Shown one piece after another: positions 9,287 through 17,061 of a stretch of 64,000 nucleotides of DNA. Numbering within the stretch: the stretch's first letter is position 1; each line of letters opens with the position of its first letter. Origin of the DNA: Rhodococcus sp. HM1 (GTDB taxonomy: Bacteria; Actinomycetota; Actinomycetes; Mycobacteriales; Mycobacteriaceae); the NCBI RefSeq assembly GCF_023218075.1, contig NZ_JALPTB010000006.1, positions 62,001 through 126,000 on the forward strand. Direction: 5' to 3'. Both the position numbers and the translations under genes were made by a program. The notes under the pieces were generated by a model. It did no database searches and was not told the origin of the DNA. It saw only the letters and a list, made by a program, of their open reading frames with translations.

Positions 9287-10069
9287 TCAGACTGCTTCGC
9301 TCGCAGCCAGTTCACGCTTCCATTCGCGGAACGTCTCCTCGGTCCGGCCGCGCTTCCAGTAGCCGGAGATCGACGCGCGGGCCGCGGGCACGCCGCGTTC
9401 CCTGCGGATGTACGGGCGCAGATGGTGCATCACGGTCTCGGCCTCGCCGTGCACGAAGGCGTGCACCTCACCGGGCAGCCACTGCGCACCGGTCACCGCG
9501 GCGACCAGCGGCGCGTTCGCTCCCGCACGGTCCTCGCCGACGGATCCCGCGTCGGTTCCGCGGTGCAGCCAGGTGATCTCGACACCGGCCGGAGCGGTCA
9601 ACGGGATCTCGTCGTCGGCACCGGCGACCTCGATGAACACCCGTCCGGTCGCGTCGGGCGCGAGGGATTCGAGCGCGGCCGCGATCGCGGGGATCGCGGT
9701 TTCGTCGCCGGCGAGCAGGTGCCAGTCGGCGTCCGGGTCGGGACGGTAGGCGCCGCCCGGTCCCCTGACGACGACGGTGTCACCCGGCTGCGCCGACACC
9801 GCCCAGGGTCCGGCGACGCCCTGATCTCCGTGGACGACGAAGTCGATCGCGATCTCGCGACGCTCGGTGTCGACGGACCGCACCGTGTACGTGCGCACGA
9901 CGGGACCATCCGCCGATTCGAGTTCGATCTTCACGTAGGAGTCGGTGAAGACGCTCGGTTCGAACTGCGCAAATCCCGGACCGCCGAAGTACACGCGGGC
10001 CAGATGGTCGGAAAGTCGTTCGGTCCGCACCACGGTCAGCTCCGTCGATTTCGGTGCCTTTCGGGCCAC
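9287..10069 (-). CDS. viuB: siderophore-interacting FAD protein (ViuB/SIP family)
   Basis: The 260-residue flavin reductase-like protein has an FAD-binding beta-barrel, with the flavin motif RTYTVRSVD near residue 80. A C-terminal SIP Rossmann-like domain follows (LLAGDETAIPAIAAAL). The family releases iron from ferric siderophores by reduction. GTG at 10069 has a GGAGGTG ribosome-binding site. A sequence resembling half an IdeR/DtxR box lies directly upstream (10081-10099), which fits iron repression. It follows dprA in the same direction, as does Rv2895c in M. tuberculosis. Confidence 0.9.
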   Translation of the reverse strand: MARKAPKSTELTVVRTERLSDHLARVYFGGPGFAQFEPSVFTDSYVKIELESADGPVVRTYTVRSVDTERREIAIDFVVHGDQGVAGPWAVSAQPGDTVVVRGPGGAYRPDPDADWHLLAGDETAIPAIAAALESLAPDATGRVFIEVAGADDEIPLTAPAGVEITWLHRGTDAGSVGEDRAGANAPLVAAVTGAQWLPGEVHAFVHGEAETVMHHLRPYIRRERGVPAARASISGYWKRGRTEETFREWKRELAASEAV

Positions 10070-10080
10070 CTGCCACCTCC

Positions 10081-10099
10081 ATTAATCAGGGTTACCTAA
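10081..10099 (-). promoter_or_regulatory. possible IdeR/DtxR half-operator
   Basis: On the minus strand this 19-mer begins TTAGGTAACCC, a perfect TTAGGT left arm of the IdeR iron box. The right arm is weak: 11 of 19 positions match the consensus palindrome. It overlaps the expected promoter of a siderophore-iron reductase gene, which is why I list it. Confidence 0.35.
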
Positions 10100-10108
10100 C
10101 TCGAGACC

Positions 10109-11263
10109 CTACATGCCGAGGGCCTCGTCCGGTGCTGCTCCGCGACGCGACCAGCCCGTGTCGTCGCGCGAGACCAATCCGGCCATCTCGAGCATCGGCA
10201 ATGCCGCACGGACCCGGTCGACGTCCAGACCGGCCGACTCGGACAGTTCCGCGACACTGCTCGGTCCGACCGCGGGAAACGCCTCGTACACCAGTTCCAT
10301 GTCACCGGAAAGGCCGTCCAGCGCACGGTGCCACGACGCGTCCCCGTCGTCGGCGACACCGATCGAACCGGCCGCCTCGACCACCTCGCGGGCATTCCCC
10401 ACCAGCGTCGCCTCCCCCTCCCGGATCATCCGATGGCAACCTTGCGAGGCCGCCGACGTGACCGGGCCGGGCACCGCCAGCACCGGGCGCCCGAGCCGCC
10501 GCGCCCACGACGCGGTGTTCCGGGCTCCGCTGCGCCAACCGGCTTCGACGACCACGACCGCGCTGCTCACCCCCGCGACCAACCGGTTGCGCGCCAGGAA
10601 CCGGTATCGGGCCGGCGTGGTGCCGGGCGGATACTCGCTGATCACCGCCCCCTGCTCGGCGATCCGGCGCAGCATCACCGTGTGCGCGGACGGATACGCT
10701 CGGTCCACGCCACACGCGAGCACCGCGACGGTCGTGCCGCCGACGCCGAGCGCCGCGCGGTGCGCCGCGGCATCGACACCGAACGCCGCACCCGACACCA
10801 CAGTCCAGCCGTCGACCGCGAGATCACCGGCGATCTCGGCCGTGACGTGTTCTCCGTAACCGCTCGCGGCGCGCGTGCCGACGACCGCGACCGCGCGTTC
10901 GAACAGTTCGTCGAGCGGCCGGTTGCCCAGCACCCACAACGCCAACGGGCCGGTGTCGGAATCGGCGCCGCCGGTGAGGGCGTCGAACGACAGGAATTGC
11001 CACGCAGGCCATTCCGCGTCGTCCGGTGTGACGAGCCGTCCGCCGAGCCGGGCCACCATCTCGAGATCTGCGGCGGCGGTGTCCAGGTGCGCCCGTGCCC
11101 GGGTGCGACGGGAGATCCCCGCCCCGTGTGTGCCGTCGCGCACCGCGTCGGCGATCGCTTCGGGTCCGTGCTGCGCGATCGCATCCGCGAGGCGTCGCGA
11201 CGCTCCCTGCGCCACCGTCGACAGATAGGCCCACGCGAGGCGGCGCGGGTCCTGCGCGCTCAT
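10109..11263 (-). CDS. dprA: DNA-processing protein DprA
   Basis: DprA/Smf loads RecA on incoming single-stranded DNA in transformable bacteria and is widely kept elsewhere. The 384-residue protein has an N-terminal helical region and the Rossmann-like core (VAVVGTRAASGYGEHVT, then SGAAFGVDAAAHRAAL, and VVVVEAGWRSGARNTA). A C-terminal winged-helix segment follows. ATG at 11263 overlaps the comM stop by four bases (ATGA), showing translational coupling in a yraN-comM-dprA operon. Confidence 0.94.
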   Translation of the reverse strand: MSAQDPRRLAWAYLSTVAQGASRRLADAIAQHGPEAIADAVRDGTHGAGISRRTRARAHLDTAAADLEMVARLGGRLVTPDDAEWPAWQFLSFDALTGGADSDTGPLALWVLGNRPLDELFERAVAVVGTRAASGYGEHVTAEIAGDLAVDGWTVVSGAAFGVDAAAHRAALGVGGTTVAVLACGVDRAYPSAHTVMLRRIAEQGAVISEYPPGTTPARYRFLARNRLVAGVSSAVVVVEAGWRSGARNTASWARRLGRPVLAVPGPVTSAASQGCHRMIREGEATLVGNAREVVEAAGSIGVADDGDASWHRALDGLSGDMELVYEAFPAVGPSSVAELSESAGLDVDRVRAALPMLEMAGLVSRDDTGWSRRGAAPDEALGM

Positions 11264-12768
11264 GCGACTCCCCTGTCCCGGAAGTCGAGTGCCGCCGCGA
11301 CCTCCGTCTCCCCCGGTCTGTCGAGTCCGGCGAGATCCCCGACCGTCCAGGCAACTCTGATTGCCCGGTCTGCCCCGCGTGCGGTGATTGCGCCCTTCCG
11401 CAGCGCCCATTCGACGGGTTTGAGCGCGGCCGGTGACAAGCGGAATTTCTGTCGCAGCGCCGGTCCGGGAACCTCGGCGTTGGTGGACCAGCCGAACTCC
11501 GACCATCTCTCGGCGGCGGCCGCTCGAGCCCGCGCGACGCGGGCGCGGACGTCCTCGGTGCTCTCCCCCGTATCACCCATCAACGCGCTCGTCGCGACGG
11601 ATTCCATCCGCACCCGCAGATCGACGCGATCGAGCAGCGGCCCGGACAGCTTGCCCAGATAGCGGCGACGCGCGGTCGGCGCGCACACGCAATCGGCATC
11701 GCGCGGCGGTGCACATGGGCACGGATTCGCGGCGAGGATCAGCTGGAATCTCGCCGGATAACGGGCAACTCCGTCGCGACGCGCGATCCGCACTTCCCCG
11801 TCTTCGAGTGGGGTGCGGAGCGCTTCGAGTGTCTTGAGTCCCATCTCGGCGACCTCGTCGAGGAACAGCACGCCGCGGTGTGCCCGGCTCACCGCGCCGG
11901 GTTTCGCCATGCCGGTGCCGCCACCGATGAGAGAGCTGACCGATGCGGTGTGGTGCGGAGCGATGAACGGTGGATCCAGGACCAGGGGCCGATCCGGGCT
12001 GAGCGTGCCGGCAACCGAGTGGATCGCGGTGACCTCGAGTGCATGCTCCTCCGACAGGATCGGCAGGATGCCCGGAAGGCGTTGAGCCAACATGGTTTTC
12101 CCGATGCCCGGTGGACCGGTGAGCATGAGGTGATGTGCTCCCGCGGCGGCGACCTCGATGGCGCGCCGCGCCTCGAGTTGCCCGACCACCTCGCTCAGAT
12201 CCGCCCGTACCGGGCGTTCCGGCACCGGGTTCGCGTCGGGACGATGCAGCGGCCCGTCCCCGCGCAGCCACAGCACGACCTCGGTGAGAGTGTCGGCGCC
12301 GAACACGTCGATGCCGTTCACCAGTCCCGCCTCGGCCATCGTCGCCGTGGGTACGACGATGCGCGCCCATCCGGCGCGGGCGGCCGCCAGGACCGCGGGC
12401 AACACCCCACGGACCGGACGGATCCGTCCGTCCAGGGCCAGTTCCCCGATCAGGATCGTCCTCGTCAGTGCTTCGAGCGGAAGCGCTTTCGCCGCGTTGA
12501 GCACGGCACAGGCGAGTGCGACGTCGTACACGCTGCCGACCTTCGGTAGCGTCGCGGGCGACAGCGCCAGCACCACCTTCGAATCTGGCCATTCCCCACC
12601 GGAATTCGTCACCGCCGCGCGCACCCGATCGCGGGATTCCTGCAGGGCCGCGTCCGGCAGTCCGACCATCTTGACGCCGGGCAGGCCCCGGCCGATGTCG
12701 GCTTCGATTTCCACGACCTGGCCGTCGACACCGGTGACGGCGACCGAGAATGCTCGTCCCAGTGCCAT
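11260..12768 (-). CDS. comM: YifB/ComM-family Mg-chelatase-like AAA+ ATPase
   Basis: The 502-residue protein has an N-terminal Lon-protease-like fold, a central AAA+ module with Walker A (GPPGIGKTML) and Walker B (GVLFLDEVAEM), and a C-terminal Mg-chelatase domain. ComM is a hexameric helicase that promotes branch migration during natural transformation in Gram-negatives; its role here is inferred. A four-cysteine segment (CPCAPPRDADCVC) lies in the ATPase region. ATG 12768 overlaps the yraN stop (TGATG); a GTG one codon earlier is equally possible. Confidence 0.93.
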   Translation of the reverse strand: MALGRAFSVAVTGVDGQVVEIEADIGRGLPGVKMVGLPDAALQESRDRVRAAVTNSGGEWPDSKVVLALSPATLPKVGSVYDVALACAVLNAAKALPLEALTRTILIGELALDGRIRPVRGVLPAVLAAARAGWARIVVPTATMAEAGLVNGIDVFGADTLTEVVLWLRGDGPLHRPDANPVPERPVRADLSEVVGQLEARRAIEVAAAGAHHLMLTGPPGIGKTMLAQRLPGILPILSEEHALEVTAIHSVAGTLSPDRPLVLDPPFIAPHHTASVSSLIGGGTGMAKPGAVSRAHRGVLFLDEVAEMGLKTLEALRTPLEDGEVRIARRDGVARYPARFQLILAANPCPCAPPRDADCVCAPTARRRYLGKLSGPLLDRVDLRVRMESVATSALMGDTGESTEDVRARVARARAAAAERWSEFGWSTNAEVPGPALRQKFRLSPAALKPVEWALRKGAITARGADRAIRVAWTVGDLAGLDRPGETEVAAALDFRDRGVA

Positions 12769-13124
12769 CACAGCACCTGCTTCAGGTGCGTGATCATCGG
12801 CGCACCCGGTTCACCGACCAGGACGGTGACGACGTCGACGCGGATGCGGCGCCACCGCGTCTCCTGCTCGGCCAGCCACAGGCCGGCGAGGCGCCGGATC
12901 CGGTCGGCCTTCTCCGGTGTCACCGCCTCGGCGGGGCTGCCGTAGCCGAGGCCCGTGCGCGTCTTGACCTCGACGAACACGAGCACCGCCCCGTCCCGGG
13001 CGATGAGGTCCAGTTCGCCGTAGCGGCAGCGCCAATTGCGTTCGAGCACCACCATTCCGGCAGATTCGAGAAACTCGGCGGCCAGGTCCTCCCCGCGCGC
13101 CCCCAACTGTTGATTGCGTCCCAT
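12768..13124 (-). CDS. yraN: UPF0102 nuclease-fold protein YraN
   Basis: The 118-residue protein has the restriction-endonuclease-like fold of the YraN family: GARGEDLAAEFLE at the N-terminus, then YGELDLIARD and FVEVKTRT carrying the PD-(D/E)XK-type acidic and lysine residues. The biochemical role is unproven in the family; nuclease activity is predicted. ATG at 13124 gives the normal length, and the upstream extension is composition-biased and rejected. It is first in the yraN-comM-dprA operon. Confidence 0.9.
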   Translation of the reverse strand: MGRNQQLGARGEDLAAEFLESAGMVVLERNWRCRYGELDLIARDGAVLVFVEVKTRTGLGYGSPAEAVTPEKADRIRRLAGLWLAEQETRWRRIRVDVVTVLVGEPGAPMITHLKQVL

Positions 13125-13326
13125 CCGTGCTCCTCCCCTGCGTGACCTCCACTGTGCGGAAGCAGGGGGCGACGCAGAACCCGAGAAACCGAATTCGGCG
13201 GAATCTGTGGATGAATCACCCGCCTGTGGACAACCCTGTCCCCGGAGCACCGTGGGCGCGGAATCTGTCGGATGCGGCGTGTATGGACGCCCGGAGATTT
13301 CCGGGCCGACGACCTACGATCGGCAC

Positions 13327-13600
13327 ATGAGCGGTCTCCCCCGGTCGATGCAGAACTTCCGGCGGCGTTGCGACGACCGGATGCACAAGCATGTTGCGAA
13401 TCCGGTCGCCGTCCGCCTTCCTCAGCAGACGCTTCTCGAAACCGTCGGTCGACGCAGCGGCGCGGTGCGGCGAACGCCTGTCGACGGCTGCATCGTCGGC
13501 GAACGAGTTCTGGATGGTGTCGAACCACGGGACCAGCTCCGACTACGTACGCAATCTGCTCGCCCGGCCCGACGATCGACGCGGTGAGTGCGAATCGCTC
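13327..13600 (+). pseudogene. frameshifted deazaflavin-dependent nitroreductase (Ddn family) remnant
   Basis: The first frame reads MSGLPRSMQNFRRRC to LLETVGRRSGAVRRTPVDGC, which is the Ddn/F420-type nitroreductase opening. Near position 13500 the homologous reading moves to another frame and continues FWMVSNHGTSSDYVRNLLARPD, the next conserved block. After that the expected core of about 60 residues is missing or unrecognisable, and DUF2469 follows convergently. This is a single-frameshift, 3'-truncated pseudogene. The family assignment is from motif recognition; the 3' limit is approximate. Confidence 0.75.
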
Positions 13601-13653
13601 ACGCTACAGCGTGGGCGGATTCCGAATCGCGTCGTGGATCGGAACGAGCGCCG

Positions 13654-13968
13654 TCAGCCCAGCTTGTCGGGCAGCCGCAGTTCCGGCTTGTCCAGCTCCT
13701 CGATGTTGACGTCCTTGAACGTGATGACTCGGACGTGCTTGACGAAGCGAGCGGGGCGGTACATGTCCCACACCCACGCATCCGACATGCGCACTTCGAA
13801 ATAGACTTCGCCACCGACGTTCTGCGGGATCAGCTCGACGGCGTTCGCCAGGTAGAAGCGGCGCTCGGTCTCCACCACGTAGGCGAACTGACCGACGATG
13901 TCCCGGTACTCCCGGTAAAGCGAGAGTTCCATCTCGGTTTCGTACTTCTCGAGATCCTCGGCACTCAT
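13654..13968 (-). CDS. DUF2469 family protein
   Basis: This 104-residue acidic, aromatic-rich cytoplasmic protein (MSAEDLEKYETEMELSLYREY; later DVNIEELDKPELRLPDKL) is highly conserved across actinobacteria beside rnhB (Rv2901c-like). No catalytic motif or membrane span is visible and the function is unknown. ATG at 13968 gives the conserved N-terminus. It lies 37 bases after rnhB and is probably the last gene of a lepB-rnhB-DUF2469 run. Confidence 0.88.
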   Translation of the reverse strand: MSAEDLEKYETEMELSLYREYRDIVGQFAYVVETERRFYLANAVELIPQNVGGEVYFEVRMSDAWVWDMYRPARFVKHVRVITFKDVNIEELDKPELRLPDKLG

Positions 13969-14005
13969 CGGTCTCGGTGTCCTCCCGTTCTGGTGTGTCC
14001 TGCCA

Positions 14006-14704
14006 TCATCCCGCATCCGCCTCGTCGGAATCGAATCGCCGGGAATTCTCCCGCGCGCCGACGACCGCCCGGACGTTCGCCCAGGACCGCCGATGCTCGT
14101 GGCTCGGTCCCAGCTCGCGCAGCGCGGCCATGTGGAAGGCGGTGCTGTAGCCCTTGTGGACGGCGAACCCGTAGCCGGGCAGTTCCTCGTCGAGTTCGAT
14201 CATCATCCGGTCACGGGTGACCTTCGCGAGGACACTCGCCGCGGCGATGCAGGCCGCGGCCGCGTCCCCACCGATCACCGGCAGCGACGCCGCCGGGAGG
14301 CCCGGCACCCGGAAACCGTCGGTGAGGACGTACCCGAGCGGGGTCGCCAGTCCCGCGACCGCGCGGCGCATGCCCTCGATGTTCGCGACGTGCACGCCGA
14401 TGGCGTCGACCTCCGCCGCGGGAACCACGACGACGCTGGACGCCACCGCACGACGCTGGATGATCGGGAACAGTTCCTCGCGCGCCTTCTCGGTGAGCTT
14501 CTTCGAGTCGTCGAGCCGCGCGAGCGACGGGTGCGGTTTCGGTCCGAGGACGCAGGCCGCGATGACCAGCGGGCCGGCGCACGCGCCGCGACCGGCCTCG
14601 TCGACGCCGGCGACGGGTCCGAGACCGCAGCGGGTCAGCGTCGATTCCATCGTCCACAGGCCCGAGGACCGGCGGACGACGGGGCGAGGTGGCCAACCGT
14701 TCAC
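14006..14704 (-). CDS. rnhB: ribonuclease HII
   Basis: RNase HII cuts RNA in RNA-DNA hybrids and at single misincorporated ribonucleotides. The catalytic DEAGRG motif is in [13 protein letters not shown], with further conserved segments LDDSKKL and [22 protein letters not shown] prefer the GTG at 14704, giving 232 residues, because the stretch it adds ([13 protein letters not shown]) matches the N-terminus I recall for the mycobacterial enzyme and leaves 2 bases after lepB. ATG 14650 is the alternative. Confidence 0.93.
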   Translation of the reverse strand: MNGWPPRPVVRRSSGLWTMESTLTRCGLGPVAGVDEAGRGACAGPLVIAACVLGPKPHPSLARLDDSKKLTEKAREELFPIIQRRAVASSVVVVPAAEVDAIGVHVANIEGMRRAVAGLATPLGYVLTDGFRVPGLPAASLPVIGGDAAAACIAAASVLAKVTRDRMMIELDEELPGYGFAVHKGYSTAFHMAALRELGPSHEHRRSWANVRAVVGARENSRRFDSDEADAG

Positions 14705-14706
14705 GA

Positions 14707-15525
14707 TTACTGGATCTCCGGTGAGTCGATCATGCCCCAGCGACCGGGCGGCAGCACGATCATGCGGGCCTTGCCGATCACATTGTCCAACGGAATGGTG
14801 CCCTGGTTCTCGTCTCCGACGTGCCAGCGCGAATCCGCCGAGTTGCTGCGGTTGTCGCCCATGACCCACACGTGGCCTTCGGGAACGGTGACCGGGCCGA
14901 AGCAGCGGCCGGACTTCATCTCGGTCTCGCAGGTGAGCACGCCCGGGGTGAACGGGAAGTCCATCTTGACGTACGGCTCGTCGAGCGGCTTGCCGTCGAC
15001 GAGGACCCGGCCCTGGTCGTCGCAGCATTCGACGGTCTGTCCGCCGACGGCGATGACACGCTTGACGAGGTCGTTCTCGTCCGGCGGGACGAGGCCGACC
15101 AGCGAACCCACCTCCTGGATCCCGCGGATGACGACGTTGTCCGAGCGCGTCGACTTGTATCCGGTGGACCACGAATCCGGGCCCTTGAAGACGATGACGT
15201 CGCCGGGCCGCGGATCCCCGAACCGGTAGCTGATCTTCTCGACGACGATGCGGTCGCCGGTACACCCCTCGCAGCCGTGCAGTGTCGGTTCCATCGACTC
15301 CGAGGGAATCAGGTAGACCCGCGCGATGAATGTCTGGAGAAGGAAACTCAGGACGAGTGCGACGACGATCAGCAGTGGCAGTTCTCGCCAGAACGACTTC
15401 TGCTTCTTGGTTTCCCCCGAATCCTTCCGCTCTCGGGAACCGATGGTCTGTCGATCTCCGGATCCCCGCTGGGCGAGGCGGTCCTGCGACTCCGGCGCGG
15501 CCGGATCCTGCGGTGTTTCTGCCAC
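14707..15525 (-). CDS. lepB: signal peptidase I
   Basis: Type I signal peptidase removes signal peptides of exported proteins. The 272-residue protein has a charged cytoplasmic N-terminus, one membrane anchor (about 49-68) and an extracytoplasmic catalytic domain. It has the Ser of SESM (S77), the general-base Lys of VKRVIAVGG (K155), and the later [11 protein letters not shown] box. Two Cys pairs (HGCEGC and VECCDD) may form disulfides. It follows rplS but is separated from it by a strong terminator hairpin. Confidence 0.95.
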   Translation of the reverse strand: MAETPQDPAAPESQDRLAQRGSGDRQTIGSRERKDSGETKKQKSFWRELPLLIVVALVLSFLLQTFIARVYLIPSESMEPTLHGCEGCTGDRIVVEKISYRFGDPRPGDVIVFKGPDSWSTGYKSTRSDNVVIRGIQEVGSLVGLVPPDENDLVKRVIAVGGQTVECCDDQGRVLVDGKPLDEPYVKMDFPFTPGVLTCETEMKSGRCFGPVTVPEGHVWVMGDNRSNSADSRWHVGDENQGTIPLDNVIGKARMIVLPPGRWGMIDSPEIQ

Positions 15526-15577
15526 CGGATCAGACTAGCGTCTGGGCTCTACTCGACTGCGCGGACACCACACACGC

Positions 15578-15617
15578 CACGAAGCCCGGTCCGGGAATGT
15601 CCGGACCGGGCTTCGTG
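15578..15617 (-). terminator. rplS transcription terminator
   Basis: A perfect 17-bp stem (15578-15594 with 15601-15617) has a 6-nt loop and begins 26 bases after the rplS stop. It has no U-run. It is the strongest simple hairpin of its kind in the first third of the window and isolates rplS from lepB. Confidence 0.8.
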
Positions 15618-15643
15618 TGAACCGTGGGATCAGGCGTGAGCGC

Positions 15644-15985
15644 TCAGCGCTTTTCCTTGATCTTGGCGGCCTTGCCGCGCAGGTCGCGCAGGTAGTACAG
15701 CTTGGCGCGACGCACGTCACCGCGGGTGACGACCTCGATCTTCGCGAGGTTGGGGCTGTGGACCGGGAAGGTCCGCTCGACGCCGACGCCGAACGACACC
15801 TTGCGAACGGTGAAGGTCTCGCGGACACCGCCGCCCTGACGCCGGATCACGACGCCCTTGAAGACCTGCACGCGCTCCTTCGAGCCCTCGATAACCTTGA
15901 CGTGCACGTTCAGCGTGTCACCGGGACGGAACTCCGGGATGTCGTCGCGCAGGGACTTGGCGTCCAGAAAGTCCAGGGTGTTCAT
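15644..15985 (-). CDS. rplS: 50S ribosomal protein L19
   Basis: L19 lies at the 30S-50S interface. The 113-residue sequence has the conserved [22 protein letters not shown] and [15 protein letters not shown] segments and ends with a basic tail (KAAKIKEKR). It appears monocistronic: an 84-base gap lies upstream and a perfect 17-bp terminator stem follows. The same trmD-proximal setting occurs in mycobacteria. Confidence 0.97.
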   Translation of the reverse strand: MNTLDFLDAKSLRDDIPEFRPGDTLNVHVKVIEGSKERVQVFKGVVIRRQGGGVRETFTVRKVSFGVGVERTFPVHSPNLAKIEVVTRGDVRRAKLYYLRDLRGKAAKIKEKR

Positions 15986-16069
15986 CGGTTGTTCATCCTC
16001 TTGTTCGCTCGAGCAGAGGAACCGAGCGGCGGCCGCCTTCGGGCGGGGCTCGACTGGTTCGTACCCAGG

Positions 16070-16975
16070 TCAGGTAGGCGTGCCCGATCCGGGCAACCCG
16101 TCAATTGTGCCAGATGCAACGCCGGTCGATGAAATCGGTGGGGGCGCTGCGTGCACGGTGCGGTCGAGTTCGGCTTCCGCGGCGACCCGCGAATGCTCCA
16201 CGCTGTCCCGCACGGTGTCGAGCGTGGGCTGCCCGGCGACGAGGTCCTGCACGAAGATCTTCGCCCGGATCATCGGCCGGCGGTAGCGGCGTTCACGGGC
16301 GATCGAGCGGCGCATCTTGCGAGGCCTGCCCTGATACCGCCACCGCGCCCACGGAGCTCCCGGCCGCGACAGGCGGATCGCGCCGACGAGCAGCAAGGGC
16401 AGGAAGAACAGCCCGATCAGCCCTGTCCAGATCTTGCCCTTGAGCAGCACGATCGCCGCGAGCGCCAGGTTGATCAGCGCCGATGCGATGATGCCCGCGC
16501 GAACACCCCACGAGGTGCTTTCGTTGAAATCGGTGACGTCGGCCAGCTCCAACGGCTGCACGCCGAGCAGCACCAGACCGGTCACGGCCAATGCGACGAA
16601 CACCGCGTCGACCGAGACCCGCCCCTCCTCCTCCCAGTAGACGTCGTTCAGGTAGAAGATCAGCGCGAACTCGTCGAGGGTCAGGGCGGTGCCGATCCCG
16701 AAGCACGTCGCCAGCGCGGCACCGGTGACCTGGCTCCCGTTCTCGTAGACGGCGATGAGCGCACCGCCGGAGATCACCATGGTGACCACACCGAAAACGA
16801 CGTGGTGCACGTGCTGACCACCCGGCGTGACGTTCCCGGGCCACCAGCGCACCTGGGCGCGGATCAGTCGCACGCTGAGCCGGATGAACAGGAACGCAGC
16901 GAGGAACCCCAGGAGGAAGAAGAGCAGGGGCAGCCGCCCTCTGTCGATGATCTCGTGCCGGAGCCAATCGCTCAT
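16070..16975 (-). CDS. polytopic membrane protein of unknown function
   Basis: I do not recognise the family. The 301-residue protein has about six hydrophobic spans: near residues 15-33, 57-78, 84-108, 122-140, 160-178 and 184-200. A basic cytoplasmic region and a polar C-terminus follow. Notable are a His pair (QHVHHVVFG) and an acidic motif inside a span (TLDEFALIFYLND), suggesting a metal or proton site. It lies 86 bases downstream of tex behind a likely terminator. It is not part of the order I recall from M. tuberculosis. Confidence 0.75.
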   Translation of the reverse strand: MSDWLRHEIIDRGRLPLLFFLLGFLAAFLFIRLSVRLIRAQVRWWPGNVTPGGQHVHHVVFGVVTMVISGGALIAVYENGSQVTGAALATCFGIGTALTLDEFALIFYLNDVYWEEEGRVSVDAVFVALAVTGLVLLGVQPLELADVTDFNESTSWGVRAGIIASALINLALAAIVLLKGKIWTGLIGLFFLPLLLVGAIRLSRPGAPWARWRYQGRPRKMRRSIARERRYRRPMIRAKIFVQDLVAGQPTLDTVRDSVEHSRVAAEAELDRTVHAAPPPISSTGVASGTIDGLPGSGTPT

Positions 16976-17014
16976 GGCGCCACCACCGTCGACCGCATGG
17001 CTCCAAGCATGTCA

Positions 17015-17053
17015 GGCCGGGGCCGCGCCGGTGACCCGACACGAACCCCGGCC
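17015..17053 (-). terminator. possible tex terminator
   Basis: A perfect 8-bp GC stem (17015-17022 with 17046-17053) lies 9 bases after the tex stop, with a 23-nt loop. The long loop and lack of a U-tract make it only moderately convincing. Confidence 0.45.
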
Positions 17054-17061
17054 CGCCACTT

